Below, piece after piece: positions 17,147-25,576 of a DNA stretch of 35,881 bases. The position numbers and the translations under genes were made by a program. Location of the stretch: positions 1-35,881 of the forward strand of contig NZ_BKNN01000028.1 in NCBI RefSeq assembly GCF_008993995.1. Reading direction: 5' to 3'. The DNA comes from Acinetobacter brisouii. GTDB lineage: Bacteria; Pseudomonadota; Gammaproteobacteria; Pseudomonadales; Moraxellaceae. Positions within the stretch are counted from its first letter, which is position 1, and every line of letters starts with the position of its first letter. The notes under the pieces are model-generated. The model was not told the DNA's origin. It saw only the letters and a program-made list of their open reading frames with translations, and searched no databases.

Positions 17147-17579
17147 AGACACTATGCAAACGTTAATGGCTTTTGATTTTGGCACACAGAAAATGGGCAT
17201 TGCAGTGGGTCAAACTACCATCCAAAGTGTCAATCCGCTTCCGCTCTTTCCCATGAAAGATGGCATTCCCAATTGGGATGAACTGTTAAAACTGGTGAAA
17301 CAGTGGCAACCCGATGTCTTTTTGGTTGGCTTACCGTTGAACATGGATGATTCAGAATCTGATTTGTCGATGCGCGCACGTAAATTTGCCCGTCGCCTGC
17401 GTCATCAAACCAACATCACCACGTGGATGCTGGATGAACGCCTGACCACACGCGAAGCCCGTGAAGAACTCAGTGCCTTTCAACGTCAGGGACGTGCCAA
17501 ACGTGTGGCTGCCGATAGTCTGGCTGCAGGATTACTGCTTGAAAGCTGGTATCGTCAGCCAGAAGGCATTACGCCTTAG
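17139..17579 (+). CDS. ruvX: RuvX/YqgF-family nuclease (Holliday junction resolvase-like; rRNA maturation)
   Basis: A 146-residue RNase H-fold protein of the YqgF family. In E. coli YqgF processes the 5' end of pre-16S rRNA; the name RuvX reflects its Holliday-junction-resolvase fold. The first catalytic aspartate is in [15 protein letters not shown]. Other family blocks are [10 protein letters not shown], the catalytic DERLTTREA and the final [15 protein letters not shown] chose the ATG at 17139, inside the yqgE stop region, preceded by GAGA; an ATG at 17154 (141 residues) is also possible. A longer frame from 17070 would overlap yqgE heavily and is unlikely. A strong terminator follows 16 bases later. 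Confidence 0.93.
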   Translation: MLEDTMQTLMAFDFGTQKMGIAVGQTTIQSVNPLPLFPMKDGIPNWDELLKLVKQWQPDVFLVGLPLNMDDSESDLSMRARKFARRLRHQTNITTWMLDERLTTREAREELSAFQRQGRAKRVAADSLAAGLLLESWYRQPEGITP

Positions 17580-17595
17580 CATTTCGACTCAAAAT

Positions 17596-17625
17596 AAAAA
17601 AACCTGCAACAATGCAGGTTTTTTT
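17596..17625. terminator. bidirectional terminator between ruvX and the efflux adaptor gene
   Basis: AAAAAAACCTGCA and TGCAGGTTTTTTT form a perfect 13-base-pair stem around loop ACAA, with a U-run in both directions. It serves the ends of ruvX (plus) and of the HlyD-type gene (minus, stop at 17678). Confidence 0.9.
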
Positions 17626-17677
17626 CTTGGGCATGTCGGATAAACACAACTTTTAGGTGATGTGCCCAAAGCGTAAT

Positions 17678-18694
17678 TTACTTTTTGGCAGGCTGATTCT
17701 CTAAAATATGAATGGTTGCGGTACGCCCTGCCACAAATGCCAATGGATTATGTGGCTCTTCATCCAAAATAAACTTGACGGGAACACGCTGTGCCAAACG
17801 TACCCACGTAAAAGTTGGATTGACGTTTGCCAATAATGTCGAACTGGTTGAGCGCTCACGGTCATCAATCCCTGAAGCCACACCTTGAACATGGGCTTTA
17901 ATTTTTTGCGAATCACCCATGAGCTGAATGGTCGCGTGATCGCCCAAATGAATGCGATTTAGTTTAGTTTCTTCAAAATAACCTACGACATACAACTGCT
18001 TACGATCAATCAATGCAGCGACATTATCCCCAACTTTGATATAACTGCCTGCACGTAAGCTAAAGTTCGACAAGGTGCCATCTGCTGGCGCAACAACCTG
18101 AGAACGATGTAAATTCAATACCGCCAAATTTAAAGTGCTTTGTGCAACATCAACCGCTGCTTTTTGCTGCTGAATATTGGCTTTGGCTTCTTCAATTGCA
18201 GCTTTGAGTTGTCCTTCTTCGGCATGTGACTCATCACGCGTTGCAAACATCTGATCTTGTTCTTGCTTCGATACCGCACCTTCCATCAAGTTGGCATAAC
18301 GACTGGCATTTTTTTCAGCTAGACGGGTCGTTGCTTGGGATTTCACCAGATTGGCATTGGCTTGTAGTAGATTTGCCTGCATTTGTGCCAAGCCTGCTTT
18401 GGATTTGGCAAGATCAGCACGTGCCTGCTCAACATCTAACTGCTGACGAGCCACATCGATTTTAAATAAAACCTGACCTTTTTTGACGGTCTGGTTATCT
18501 TGTACCAAAACATCCGTGACCAAACCCGATACATCTGAAGAGACTTGAATGATATCACCTCGTACACGACCATCACGTGTCCACGGTTCAGCATTATAGT
18601 AGTCCCACAAATGTACCACAGCATAAATTGCAACGAGCAAGGTCACCAGTGTAACCACGGGTCGAACAACTTTACGTGCATCAAACGAACTCAT
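17678..18694 (-). CDS. HlyD-family periplasmic adaptor (AaeA/EmrA type)
   Basis: A 338-residue membrane-fusion protein that links an inner-membrane efflux pump to the outer membrane. One N-terminal transmembrane helix (about 12-30) is followed by the split biotinyl-lipoyl domain: first half near GLVTDVLVQDNQTVKKGQVLFKI (57-79), second half near VVAPADGTLSNFSLRAGSYI. Between them is a long helical hairpin (about 85-190), strongly Ala/Gln-rich, and a beta-barrel lies behind. AGGA is 7 bases before the ATG. It is the third gene of the FUSC-DUF1656-HlyD operon, the same gene set as E. coli aaeB-aaeX-aaeA, which exports aromatic carboxylic acids. The substrate here is not shown by sequence. Confidence 0.9.
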   Translation of the reverse strand: MSSFDARKVVRPVVTLVTLLVAIYAVVHLWDYYNAEPWTRDGRVRGDIIQVSSDVSGLVTDVLVQDNQTVKKGQVLFKIDVARQQLDVEQARADLAKSKAGLAQMQANLLQANANLVKSQATTRLAEKNASRYANLMEGAVSKQEQDQMFATRDESHAEEGQLKAAIEEAKANIQQQKAAVDVAQSTLNLAVLNLHRSQVVAPADGTLSNFSLRAGSYIKVGDNVAALIDRKQLYVVGYFEETKLNRIHLGDHATIQLMGDSQKIKAHVQGVASGIDDRERSTSSTLLANVNPTFTWVRLAQRVPVKFILDEEPHNPLAFVAGRTATIHILENQPAKK

Positions 18695-18723
18695 AACTTT
18701 ATCCTAAACTTACATCACCTAAA

Positions 18724-18930
18724 TTAATACGAGAACTGGGCAAACACCCAGTGGGTCAGCAATAGGCAAACCATATACAGACTGAGGTTAAACACCCCAG
18801 GAAAGGCGATCCAGCCTTGTTGAATCAGTCGATCCGTGCCACGTCCTAACAGGAGAAAACCGATATAGGCTAAAATTGCCTGAATCAGAAAGCTTGGCAC
18901 AAACACGCCATATAGATTGAATTCACCCAT
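18724..18930 (-). CDS. DUF1656 small membrane protein (AaeX-like)
   Basis: A 68-residue protein with two hydrophobic helices (about 8-28 and 43-63), beginning GEFNLYGVFVPSFLIQA, the pattern of DUF1656 proteins. Such proteins are found almost only next to FUSC pumps and HlyD-type adaptors; AaeX of E. coli is an example and its function is unknown. It starts 2 bases after the FUSC stop codon and precedes the adaptor gene by 29 bases, so all three are probably one transcript. Confidence 0.88.
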   Translation of the reverse strand: MGEFNLYGVFVPSFLIQAILAYIGFLLLGRGTDRLIQQGWIAFPGVFNLSLYMVCLLLTHWVFAQFSY

Positions 18931-18932
18931 GC

Positions 18933-20999
18933 TTATGCCCCTGCCTGCATCGTTGGACGATGAAAAATACTGCTGCGAATGTTGTTTAAACTAATCTGTA
19001 AACGCTGTTGCAGATCGTGATCATTTGGCTGTTGTAATTGCTGCTCAATCTCAGTAATTTTCATCATCACCTGCGCTCTGATCTCTTCATCCAAGTGCAA
19101 CTGCTTCTCTTGATTACGAAAGGCGTCATCTAGCAAATTTTGTAACTCGCCGATATGTATTTTTAACTGCTGACTGATATCTGCACGGTGTGCCAATTCA
19201 TTGAGTCGACTCAAATCCACAATGGCACTGGTTTCAATCAAGGCCAAATTCATGGCTTGTTTTAACGCTTCGGATTGAACCAACTTGGTGTTGAGCAACC
19301 CGATCCGATCGAGCATGCTGCGTAAATGAATACGAAATTCAACGCCATACGGTAAATATAGCGCTTCACGCATGGCTTTATAATGTTTAGACAACAGCCT
19401 GTTGACACTTTCCTCAGGGGAAATTGCCCGAATAAAATATACCGCCATGACTGCAATAATCGGCCCCGCAACACTCCCCAAACATGCTTCAAAGGACTTT
19501 AAAGGGTCAATACTATAACGGTTCTGTAAGTTCAAACTCATGATGAAGGACACCATGGTTGGAAGTGCCAAACCTGTGAGTGACGGATGTGGATACATCA
19601 TCACAAAAATAATCAAGGTCGGTGCAAGCACCAAAGCAAGCTGCCAAAACTCTTTCACCTCAGGCATGATGCCCAAAATATAAATAATGGTGAGAATCCC
19701 TGCATAGATACTGCCTCGAATAAACATCTTTAAGGCAGGTACTGGGTTATCCATTGCCGTTAAAATACACGCAGAAACGGCGGCAAGCTGCGCCATCATA
19801 TAACCTGCATTCCAGCCACTATAAATCCACAGTGAAAAGGACACAAAAATTGCCACCACAGCCGCCAATGCACCACGCAATGCCATGCCGTGGTCACGGT
19901 GTAAGCTTGGATAACTGGTGGTTAAGGTGGCGATTGATTCTGGAATATGCTTTTCACCACGTTGAATCAATTGCCAAATTAATTTGACAGTGAAAACATT
20001 TTGAATCAAATGACGAATGTCCATCTTCAGACCCGCCAAAATAATTTGCTGCTCTGGACACGCCAACCGCTTTAAATGCTGAAAATCTTGTTCAAACTCA
20101 GGGGGCAATGCCGTTAAATCGGCTTCTTGAATCTGTGTCTTACTGACAATAAATGCCCGAATATGTTGATGTAAGGTCAGCACCCCTTGCTGATAGTGCC
20201 CATCAATTGCGTTGAGTTGACGAATACGCTCTGCCGCTGCCGTCAGGTTTGAAACAATCATGGTGATCTGATGCAACAATTCCTGAATTGGCTTGGTCAT
20301 GCCTTGCAGCTCACCTTTTTCATAGTTCAAGTGCACAGCCAAGGCATGAATATCTGCAATATCTCGGGTAATCGCACCTAACAATTCACTATAGTTATTG
20401 TCCTGATGATGTTCCGTTAAAATCTTTTGAAAAATCTGGCGAGTATCATTTAATGTCTTATCAACACGTTGCTGAATCGCAGGGCCAAGATGAACAGGGA
20501 AAATCACTGAAAAAACCACCGCTGTACAGACCACTGCCAGTGAGATTTCCAAGACCCGCCCGAGTGCCATATCAAATACACTGACTGTTTCAATATTATT
20601 AATCGAGTTACAGGCAATCATTGCAGTGGTATAACCCGCTAGCATAAACACATAACTACGCGGTGTTCGATCAAGCAAAGAGATATATAAACAAAAGCCC
20701 ACCCAAACAGCCAACACTGACATAAATAAAAAGGGGGTATTGATCAAATGCGGGGTAATGATGGTTGCCACAATCGCACCTGCGGCTGTCCCAAACAGAC
20801 GATAGACCGCTTTAGAAGACACCATGCCCGAATATGGATTGACAATGATCATCACTGTGCCAATCGCCCACATCGGATAAGTCAAATCTAAACAAAACGC
20901 GATATACAGCGCTAGCATCCCTGCAATAAAGGTTTTTACCGCAAAGATAAAATCCATTTTTGAAGGACGAAATGCCAACAACTGTTTATAGAGCAACAT
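18933..20999 (-). CDS. FUSC-family efflux pump (AaeB type)
   Basis: A 688-residue inner-membrane protein of the fusaric-acid-resistance/aromatic-acid exporter family. It has the duplicated FUSC layout. A first hydrophobic block of about six helices (about 15-170) begins FIAGMLALYIAFCLDL and includes MWAIGTVMIIVNPYSGMVSSKAVYR. A cytoplasmic helical domain follows (about 175-360), then a second hydrophobic block (about 375-525), with HGMALRGALAAVVAIF at its start, and a C-terminal helical domain. GAGA precedes the ATG. As first gene of the operon with DUF1656 and HlyD genes it forms the pump of a tripartite-like exporter. It is divergent from an IclR regulator across a 415-base gap. Confidence 0.9.
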   Translation of the reverse strand: MLLYKQLLAFRPSKMDFIFAVKTFIAGMLALYIAFCLDLTYPMWAIGTVMIIVNPYSGMVSSKAVYRLFGTAAGAIVATIITPHLINTPFLFMSVLAVWVGFCLYISLLDRTPRSYVFMLAGYTTAMIACNSINNIETVSVFDMALGRVLEISLAVVCTAVVFSVIFPVHLGPAIQQRVDKTLNDTRQIFQKILTEHHQDNNYSELLGAITRDIADIHALAVHLNYEKGELQGMTKPIQELLHQITMIVSNLTAAAERIRQLNAIDGHYQQGVLTLHQHIRAFIVSKTQIQEADLTALPPEFEQDFQHLKRLACPEQQIILAGLKMDIRHLIQNVFTVKLIWQLIQRGEKHIPESIATLTTSYPSLHRDHGMALRGALAAVVAIFVSFSLWIYSGWNAGYMMAQLAAVSACILTAMDNPVPALKMFIRGSIYAGILTIIYILGIMPEVKEFWQLALVLAPTLIIFVMMYPHPSLTGLALPTMVSFIMSLNLQNRYSIDPLKSFEACLGSVAGPIIAVMAVYFIRAISPEESVNRLLSKHYKAMREALYLPYGVEFRIHLRSMLDRIGLLNTKLVQSEALKQAMNLALIETSAIVDLSRLNELAHRADISQQLKIHIGELQNLLDDAFRNQEKQLHLDEEIRAQVMMKITEIEQQLQQPNDHDLQQRLQISLNNIRSSIFHRPTMQAGA

Positions 21000-21414
21000 G
21001 CCTATCTCTCAAGATAATGAAAATAGTGTTCTCTTCGCCAAAATCATAGACAGCACCTCGCCCACATTTGCTACACAAACAGCAAATGCAAAATCTGTCA
21101 CAATGCCATAGCTCGCCCAGCCCATAGACTCATCGATAGGCGTGAGATGTGATTCGGAGGTTTTCTCGGTTGTTTTGACAACGAGAATACGAAGAGTTGA
21201 ATTCAGTTAATGCACAAAAGATGTGATTTAACGTCTTCATTCGATATTTGGTTTGGCAATTTTTTCAAAAAAAAACATATTCGTCAACAATAATATCTTC
21301 ATTTGATAATTTATGTTATTTTATACGAATATCTTACGTTTTTTTAAAGCGAAAAGATGTCGCATTTTATAAAATATAGCGACTTACCATTTTTTCTTGG
21401 GAAATCTATTCTCT
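21000..21414. promoter_or_regulatory. divergent regulatory region between the efflux operon and iclR, with palindromes
   Basis: This gap has no gene and holds three dyads. At 21065-21072 and 21081-21088 are perfect 8-base arms CATTTGCT/AGCAAATG with an 8-base spacer. At 21163-21187 the arms TTCTCGgTTGT and ACAACGAGAA pair apart from one bulged G. At 21277-21284 and 21325-21332 lie ATATTCGT/ACGAATAT, 40 bases apart in the AT-rich stretch nearest iclR. Any of these could be the IclR operator; which one cannot be decided from the sequence. Confidence 0.45.
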
Positions 21415-22203
21415 ATGGCTGTTACGAGCTTTGGTAAAATTTTAACCGTTTTGGACTTATTCTCCATTTCTCGACATGTCATTAATGTCGATATTATTAG
21501 TCAGGAACTCGGCTTATCCCGACCGACAAGCTATCGCTATTTAAAAGAGTTGGTTTCAGCCGATTTATTACAGCGCATTAGTGGAACTTCGGGTGACTAC
21601 ACCCTTGGCCCTAAAATTGCGGTACTGGATTATATTTCCCGTACCACAGACCCACTGGTTCAGGTCAGTATTCCCTATATGAAAGATATTGTGGAACATA
21701 CCGAACTCAGCTGCCTACTGACCTTTTTGAATCATGACTACTGTATCGACATTCACGATGAGTCTTTTCAAGGCAATCTGCTGGTGTCTTATGGTCGTGG
21801 TAGCCCGCGCCCTGTGTATATTGGTGCATCACCCAAAATTATTGTGGCGCACATGAACAAGCAAGGGCTACATAACTTTTATGAGCGCTATGCCGAGCAA
21901 CTCGGTCAAGTCGGTTTTGCTCAGGATGAAAACCAGTTTATTCAGCACATGCGTAAAATTAAGAAACAGGGCTATTACTTCTCGCAAGGCGAAGTCAATC
22001 CACTGTATTCGAGTTTATCTGTGCCGATTAAATATTCGAATAAAATCGCGCCTGTAGCTTTAACGGTAGTCGGCTCGAAAAACCGTTTTGAATATGTCAA
22101 TCTGGAAAAAATTATCCAGACTTTAAAAGAGCATGCCACTGAGATTGAGAAAAAATATCTGAATCTTGCTGAGCAGGTCGAGCAGCAATCGAGCCAACAC
22201 TAA
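21415..22203 (+). CDS. IclR-family transcriptional regulator
   Basis: A 262-residue regulator with the IclR layout. The N-terminal winged helix-turn-helix (about 5-65) has the recognition region ISQELGLSRPTSYRYLKELV. The C-terminal effector domain (about 75-250) has the family blocks SIPYMKDIVEHTELSCLLT and YIGASPKIIVAHM. I chose the ATG at 21415 because the TTG at 21397 has no ribosome site. It is divergent from the FUSC-DUF1656-HlyD efflux operon and is its likely regulator, responding perhaps to an aromatic acid, as many IclR proteins do (inference). The E. coli counterpart operon is controlled by a LysR protein instead. Confidence 0.9.
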   Translation: MAVTSFGKILTVLDLFSISRHVINVDIISQELGLSRPTSYRYLKELVSADLLQRISGTSGDYTLGPKIAVLDYISRTTDPLVQVSIPYMKDIVEHTELSCLLTFLNHDYCIDIHDESFQGNLLVSYGRGSPRPVYIGASPKIIVAHMNKQGLHNFYERYAEQLGQVGFAQDENQFIQHMRKIKKQGYYFSQGEVNPLYSSLSVPIKYSNKIAPVALTVVGSKNRFEYVNLEKIIQTLKEHATEIEKKYLNLAEQVEQQSSQH

Positions 22204-22235
22204 AGCCAGCTAAAAGCTCAATCGCTAAAAATGTC

Positions 22236-22263
22236 ACAAGGCGGATGCAAGCATCCGCCTTGT
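22236..22263. terminator. bidirectional terminator between iclR and sulP-CA
   Basis: ACAAGGCGGATGC and GCATCCGCCTTGT form a 13-base-pair GC-rich stem with a very tight turn (a 4-base loop if the last pair opens). It lies 33 bases after the iclR stop and 14 bases after the opposing sulP-CA stop. U-runs are weak, so termination may be partial on the plus strand. Confidence 0.7.
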
Positions 22264-22277
22264 AATTTTAAGATCGA

Positions 22278-24464
22278 TTATAAGAAATCAACTTGACCTG
22301 TTTTCACATCGTAAATTGCACCGACAATCCCAACCTCACCGTTCTCGACCATTTCACGCAGGACATCGCTGTGTTTTAAAATATAGGCGATGTTATTTTT
22401 GACATTCATCATGGTGACTTCATCAATAAAACTGCGTGCCAGTTGATAATCAGTCATTTGCGTTTTGACGGTTTCAATCGCCGACATGATCGGTTTCAAC
22501 ACATATTGAATGTTCGGGGTATCTTTGGCTTGACTGACATCAAGCTGTTGCTGATACATCTGACATGCCGCTGTCACTGCACCACAGTCGGTATGCCCCA
22601 ACACCACAATCAGGCGAGAACCTTTACTCTTACAGGCGAACTCAAGCGACCCTAAAACTTTTTCCCCTACAATATTGCCCGCAATTCGTAAACTAAACAG
22701 ATCTCCCACCCCAACATCGAACAACATTTCGGTTGGCGCACGTGAATCCATACAACCCAAGACTGCTGCAATTGGATGCTGTCCATATTTCGCGGTGATC
22801 TGAATTTGACGGGCAATATCATGTTGTAAACGCTGCTGCGATACAAAACGCTGATTACCTTCTTTGAGTTTTTGCAAAACCAGTTCTGGAGTCAGTTGCT
22901 GCTGCATTTCACGGGTACTGACATCGACATCAATCGCATCATCTTCATGCAATTCAGGATAATGTGCCTGAAAACCCACAAGTTTGAGATCAATCTGACG
23001 TTGTGCAGCTTTTTCCTGCTGAAACTCTTGAATCACCTGATACAAATCAGGGTCGATATACGCTGTATTACTGGCATCGATCACCACAGTTTCATGACGC
23101 TTGATTTTATTCAGCACCGACAGCAAAGCGACACGGTTTAAAAAGCTGACATTCTGTGCCAGTTCAATCCGAGTCAGGTTGCCATGTAAATGCTTTTCAT
23201 GAATCACTTTGACACCGCTATGCATATTGCTATGTAAAATAAACAGTGTACTGAGTACCAAGCCAATCATAATCCCAATCAGCAAATCGGTCAGCATGAT
23301 GGCAATCACGGTAACAATAAACGGTAGGAACTGCTTCCAACCCTTTTGATAAAGCTGAATAAACAGTTTTGGTTGTGCAAGTTTATAACCTGTCAGCAAC
23401 AAAATTGCAGCCAATGCCGAGAGCGGCACAACGTTGAGTAATGGGGTTAAAAACAGAATTGCCACAATCAGTAAAATGCCGTGAAAGATCGTCGCGACCT
23501 TGGTCTTTGAACCACTGGTTGCATTGACTGAACTCCGTACAATCACTGACGTCACAGGCATGCCTCCAACAAAACCCGACAAAGTATTGCCGATGCCTTG
23601 CGCCAACAATTCACGATTTGGCGGTGAACTGCGCTTGTGTGGATCCATCTTGTCGGCAGCTTCCAGATTAAGCAAGGTTTCTAACGATGCCACCACCGCC
23701 AGAGTCACTGCACCGATATAAATTTGCGGGTTATTCCAATGTGAAAAATCTGGAAAATAAAAGATTTGTTCTTGTGAGGTAAACAGGTTCGGCAAATCAA
23801 TTAAATGCTGATCACCCACAGCCAAACTTGAACCTGACTGAATCAAGATCCAGTTCAGCACCCCTGCAAAGACAACTGCGATCAGTGCCGAAGGCAGTGG
23901 CAACTTCTTTAAAGGCGTTTGATCCCATAACAAAATCAAGGCAACGGATAATACGCCAATCAGGGCGGCACCGACATCGACATGCTGTAAAAGCTGTGGA
24001 ATCCCTTGAATCCCCAAATCTTTCACTGTTGCCATATGCAAACCGAATAAATTGGGTAACTGATTAATAATTAAGATTAAACCAATCGCAACCAATAAAC
24101 CCAAGATCACATTGGTTGGGACAAAATTGGCAAACGTCCCCAACTTTAAAAAGCCAAAGACCATTTGCAACACACCCGCAAAAATTACACACAGCAAAAA
24201 TGCCGAATACTGACCATCGAGCGCCATTAACTGCGCCAAGATAATTGCGGTTAAACCTGCTGCGGGGCCTGAAACACTAATATGTGAACCACTAAATGCA
24301 CCAACGACAATCCCGCCGATCACACCTGCAATTACACCTGACAATAAAGGCGCTCCCGATGCATGAGCAATGCCCAAACACAGTGGCAACGCCACCAGAA
24401 ACACCACCAAACCTGACATTAAATCGCTCGGATAAAACTTCCGATCTAAAAACATTGTTTTCAT
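22278..24464 (-). CDS. SulP-family bicarbonate/anion transporter fused to beta-carbonic anhydrase
   Basis: A 728-residue fusion protein. Residues about 10-415 are a SulP membrane transporter with ten or more helices, opening PSDLMSGLVVFLVALPLCLG and containing SGPAAGLTAIILAQ. A STAS-like domain follows (about 425-505; ETVVIDASNTAYIDPD). Residues about 530-728 are a beta-carbonic anhydrase with zinc-type residues C571, D573 and R575 in LGCMDSRAPTEM and H624/C627 in LGHTDCGAVTAA. This couples anion uptake, probably bicarbonate, to CO2/bicarbonate interconversion at the inner membrane. Such fusions are known elsewhere, for example Rv3273 of Mycobacterium tuberculosis. I chose the ATG at 24464; the TTG two codons earlier is less likely. 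It is a single-gene unit. Confidence 0.93.
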   Translation of the reverse strand: MKTMFLDRKFYPSDLMSGLVVFLVALPLCLGIAHASGAPLLSGVIAGVIGGIVVGAFSGSHISVSGPAAGLTAIILAQLMALDGQYSAFLLCVIFAGVLQMVFGFLKLGTFANFVPTNVILGLLVAIGLILIINQLPNLFGLHMATVKDLGIQGIPQLLQHVDVGAALIGVLSVALILLWDQTPLKKLPLPSALIAVVFAGVLNWILIQSGSSLAVGDQHLIDLPNLFTSQEQIFYFPDFSHWNNPQIYIGAVTLAVVASLETLLNLEAADKMDPHKRSSPPNRELLAQGIGNTLSGFVGGMPVTSVIVRSSVNATSGSKTKVATIFHGILLIVAILFLTPLLNVVPLSALAAILLLTGYKLAQPKLFIQLYQKGWKQFLPFIVTVIAIMLTDLLIGIMIGLVLSTLFILHSNMHSGVKVIHEKHLHGNLTRIELAQNVSFLNRVALLSVLNKIKRHETVVIDASNTAYIDPDLYQVIQEFQQEKAAQRQIDLKLVGFQAHYPELHEDDAIDVDVSTREMQQQLTPELVLQKLKEGNQRFVSQQRLQHDIARQIQITAKYGQHPIAAVLGCMDSRAPTEMLFDVGVGDLFSLRIAGNIVGEKVLGSLEFACKSKGSRLIVVLGHTDCGAVTAACQMYQQQLDVSQAKDTPNIQYVLKPIMSAIETVKTQMTDYQLARSFIDEVTMMNVKNNIAYILKHSDVLREMVENGEVGIVGAIYDVKTGQVDFL

Positions 24465-24776
24465 AAACAACCGTCTAAAATGAAATAATAAGACAGCTCG
24501 TTATTTTGTTCCTATCTATTCCTTGTGGTTACCACACATCATCCCTAATCCTTGAAGGAAAACTTCACGTGCCAAGATCATCTTGACAGAGGATTTTTTT
24601 CAAATAGTAGTTTTTCTCATTACAGTTGTCAGCATGTGTAATGTTATACAGTTTTATTGCTAACCGATCTTGCCTAGCTTTAATTTTTATAATATGAATT
24701 TTTTATTTTTAAATCATCAATATATTTTTTCCATACGCACTATTTGAGTGATGAATTTTGCACAATCATTGGGCAT
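24465..24776. other. intergenic stretch upstream of sulP-CA
   Basis: An AT-rich gap of about 310 bases between the sulP-CA start and the pgsA terminator. It must hold the sulP-CA promoter, but I could not pick a convincing pair of -35 and -10 boxes. No RNA gene or coding frame with support was seen. Confidence 0.5.
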
Positions 24777-24800
24777 AAAAAAGCCCTGAATGATCAGGGC
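24777..24800 (-). terminator. rho-independent terminator of pgsA
   Basis: GCCCTGA/TCAGGGC (24783-24789, 24794-24800) with loop ATGA. In the minus-strand transcript the stem is followed by six U residues (24777-24782). It lies 8 bases after the pgsA stop. Confidence 0.9.
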
Positions 24801-24808
24801 ATTGTATT

Positions 24809-25396
24809 TTATGGTTGCTTTAAATACGGCCATGCGGCTTTCAGATAAATAAACATCGACCATAAAGTCAAAATCACAGCGGTATACAACAAAATATAGG
24901 CAAAAGTTTCTAATGGCTGCCAATTCAGCAAAAATACGCTGATTGCGATCATCTGAAATGCAGTTTTATATTTCCCAACGGTGGATACGGCTACACTGGT
25001 ACGTGCACCAAGTTCAGCCATCCATTCACGCAGTGCCGATACGGTAATTTCACGGGAAATAATCACAATCCCTGCAAATGCCATTATAATGGTCGGTTTC
25101 CACTGCACTAAAACCACCAGTGCCGCAGCGACCATCAGCTTATCTGCGACAGGGTCGAGAAAACGTCCAAATGCAGACGTTTGATTCAGCGCACGTGCCA
25201 AATAACCATCGAACCAATCTGTGATTGCTGCCAAAATAAAAATTGCAGTCAAAATAAGATGGCGGGTGAAACTGCCTGAATGCCCTGCAACACCAATCGC
25301 AGGTGCCCAGTAAGCGACCAGTAAAAATACGGGAATAAGCACAATTCGTGCAATGGTGAGAATATTTGGAATGTTCAGGATTCGCCCTGTTGTCAT
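24809..25396 (-). CDS. pgsA: CDP-diacylglycerol-glycerol-3-phosphate 3-phosphatidyltransferase
   Basis: The membrane enzyme that makes phosphatidylglycerol phosphate from CDP-diacylglycerol and glycerol 3-phosphate, the committed step to phosphatidylglycerol and cardiolipin. The 195 residues open with NIPNILTIARIVLIPVFLL. They carry the CDP-alcohol phosphotransferase motif D-G-x2-A-R-x8-G-x3-D-x3-D, seen as DGYLARALNQTSAFGRFLDP with D in ADK following. About six hydrophobic helices are present. The ATG at 25396 gives the usual start MTTGRILNIPN; GTG and TTG codons lie 2 and 4 codons upstream. It follows uvrC on the same strand with a 180-base gap, the common uvrC-pgsA order. Confidence 0.96.
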   Translation of the reverse strand: MTTGRILNIPNILTIARIVLIPVFLLVAYWAPAIGVAGHSGSFTRHLILTAIFILAAITDWFDGYLARALNQTSAFGRFLDPVADKLMVAAALVVLVQWKPTIIMAFAGIVIISREITVSALREWMAELGARTSVAVSTVGKYKTAFQMIAISVFLLNWQPLETFAYILLYTAVILTLWSMFIYLKAAWPYLKQP

Positions 25397-25576
25397 AGCC
25401 ACCGCCAATTTAGCCCTTGCAAGTCTGCATCGAGTGATTTTTAAACGTATTTTTGACTGTTCAATACTTGCATCACTTTATACGAAATGTACAGATGTGT
25501 CGACCATAAAGCCGTCGTGATCTTGCAAAACCTTCTGATTGCAAGCCTTATAGCAGCATGCTTTGAATACCCTGCA

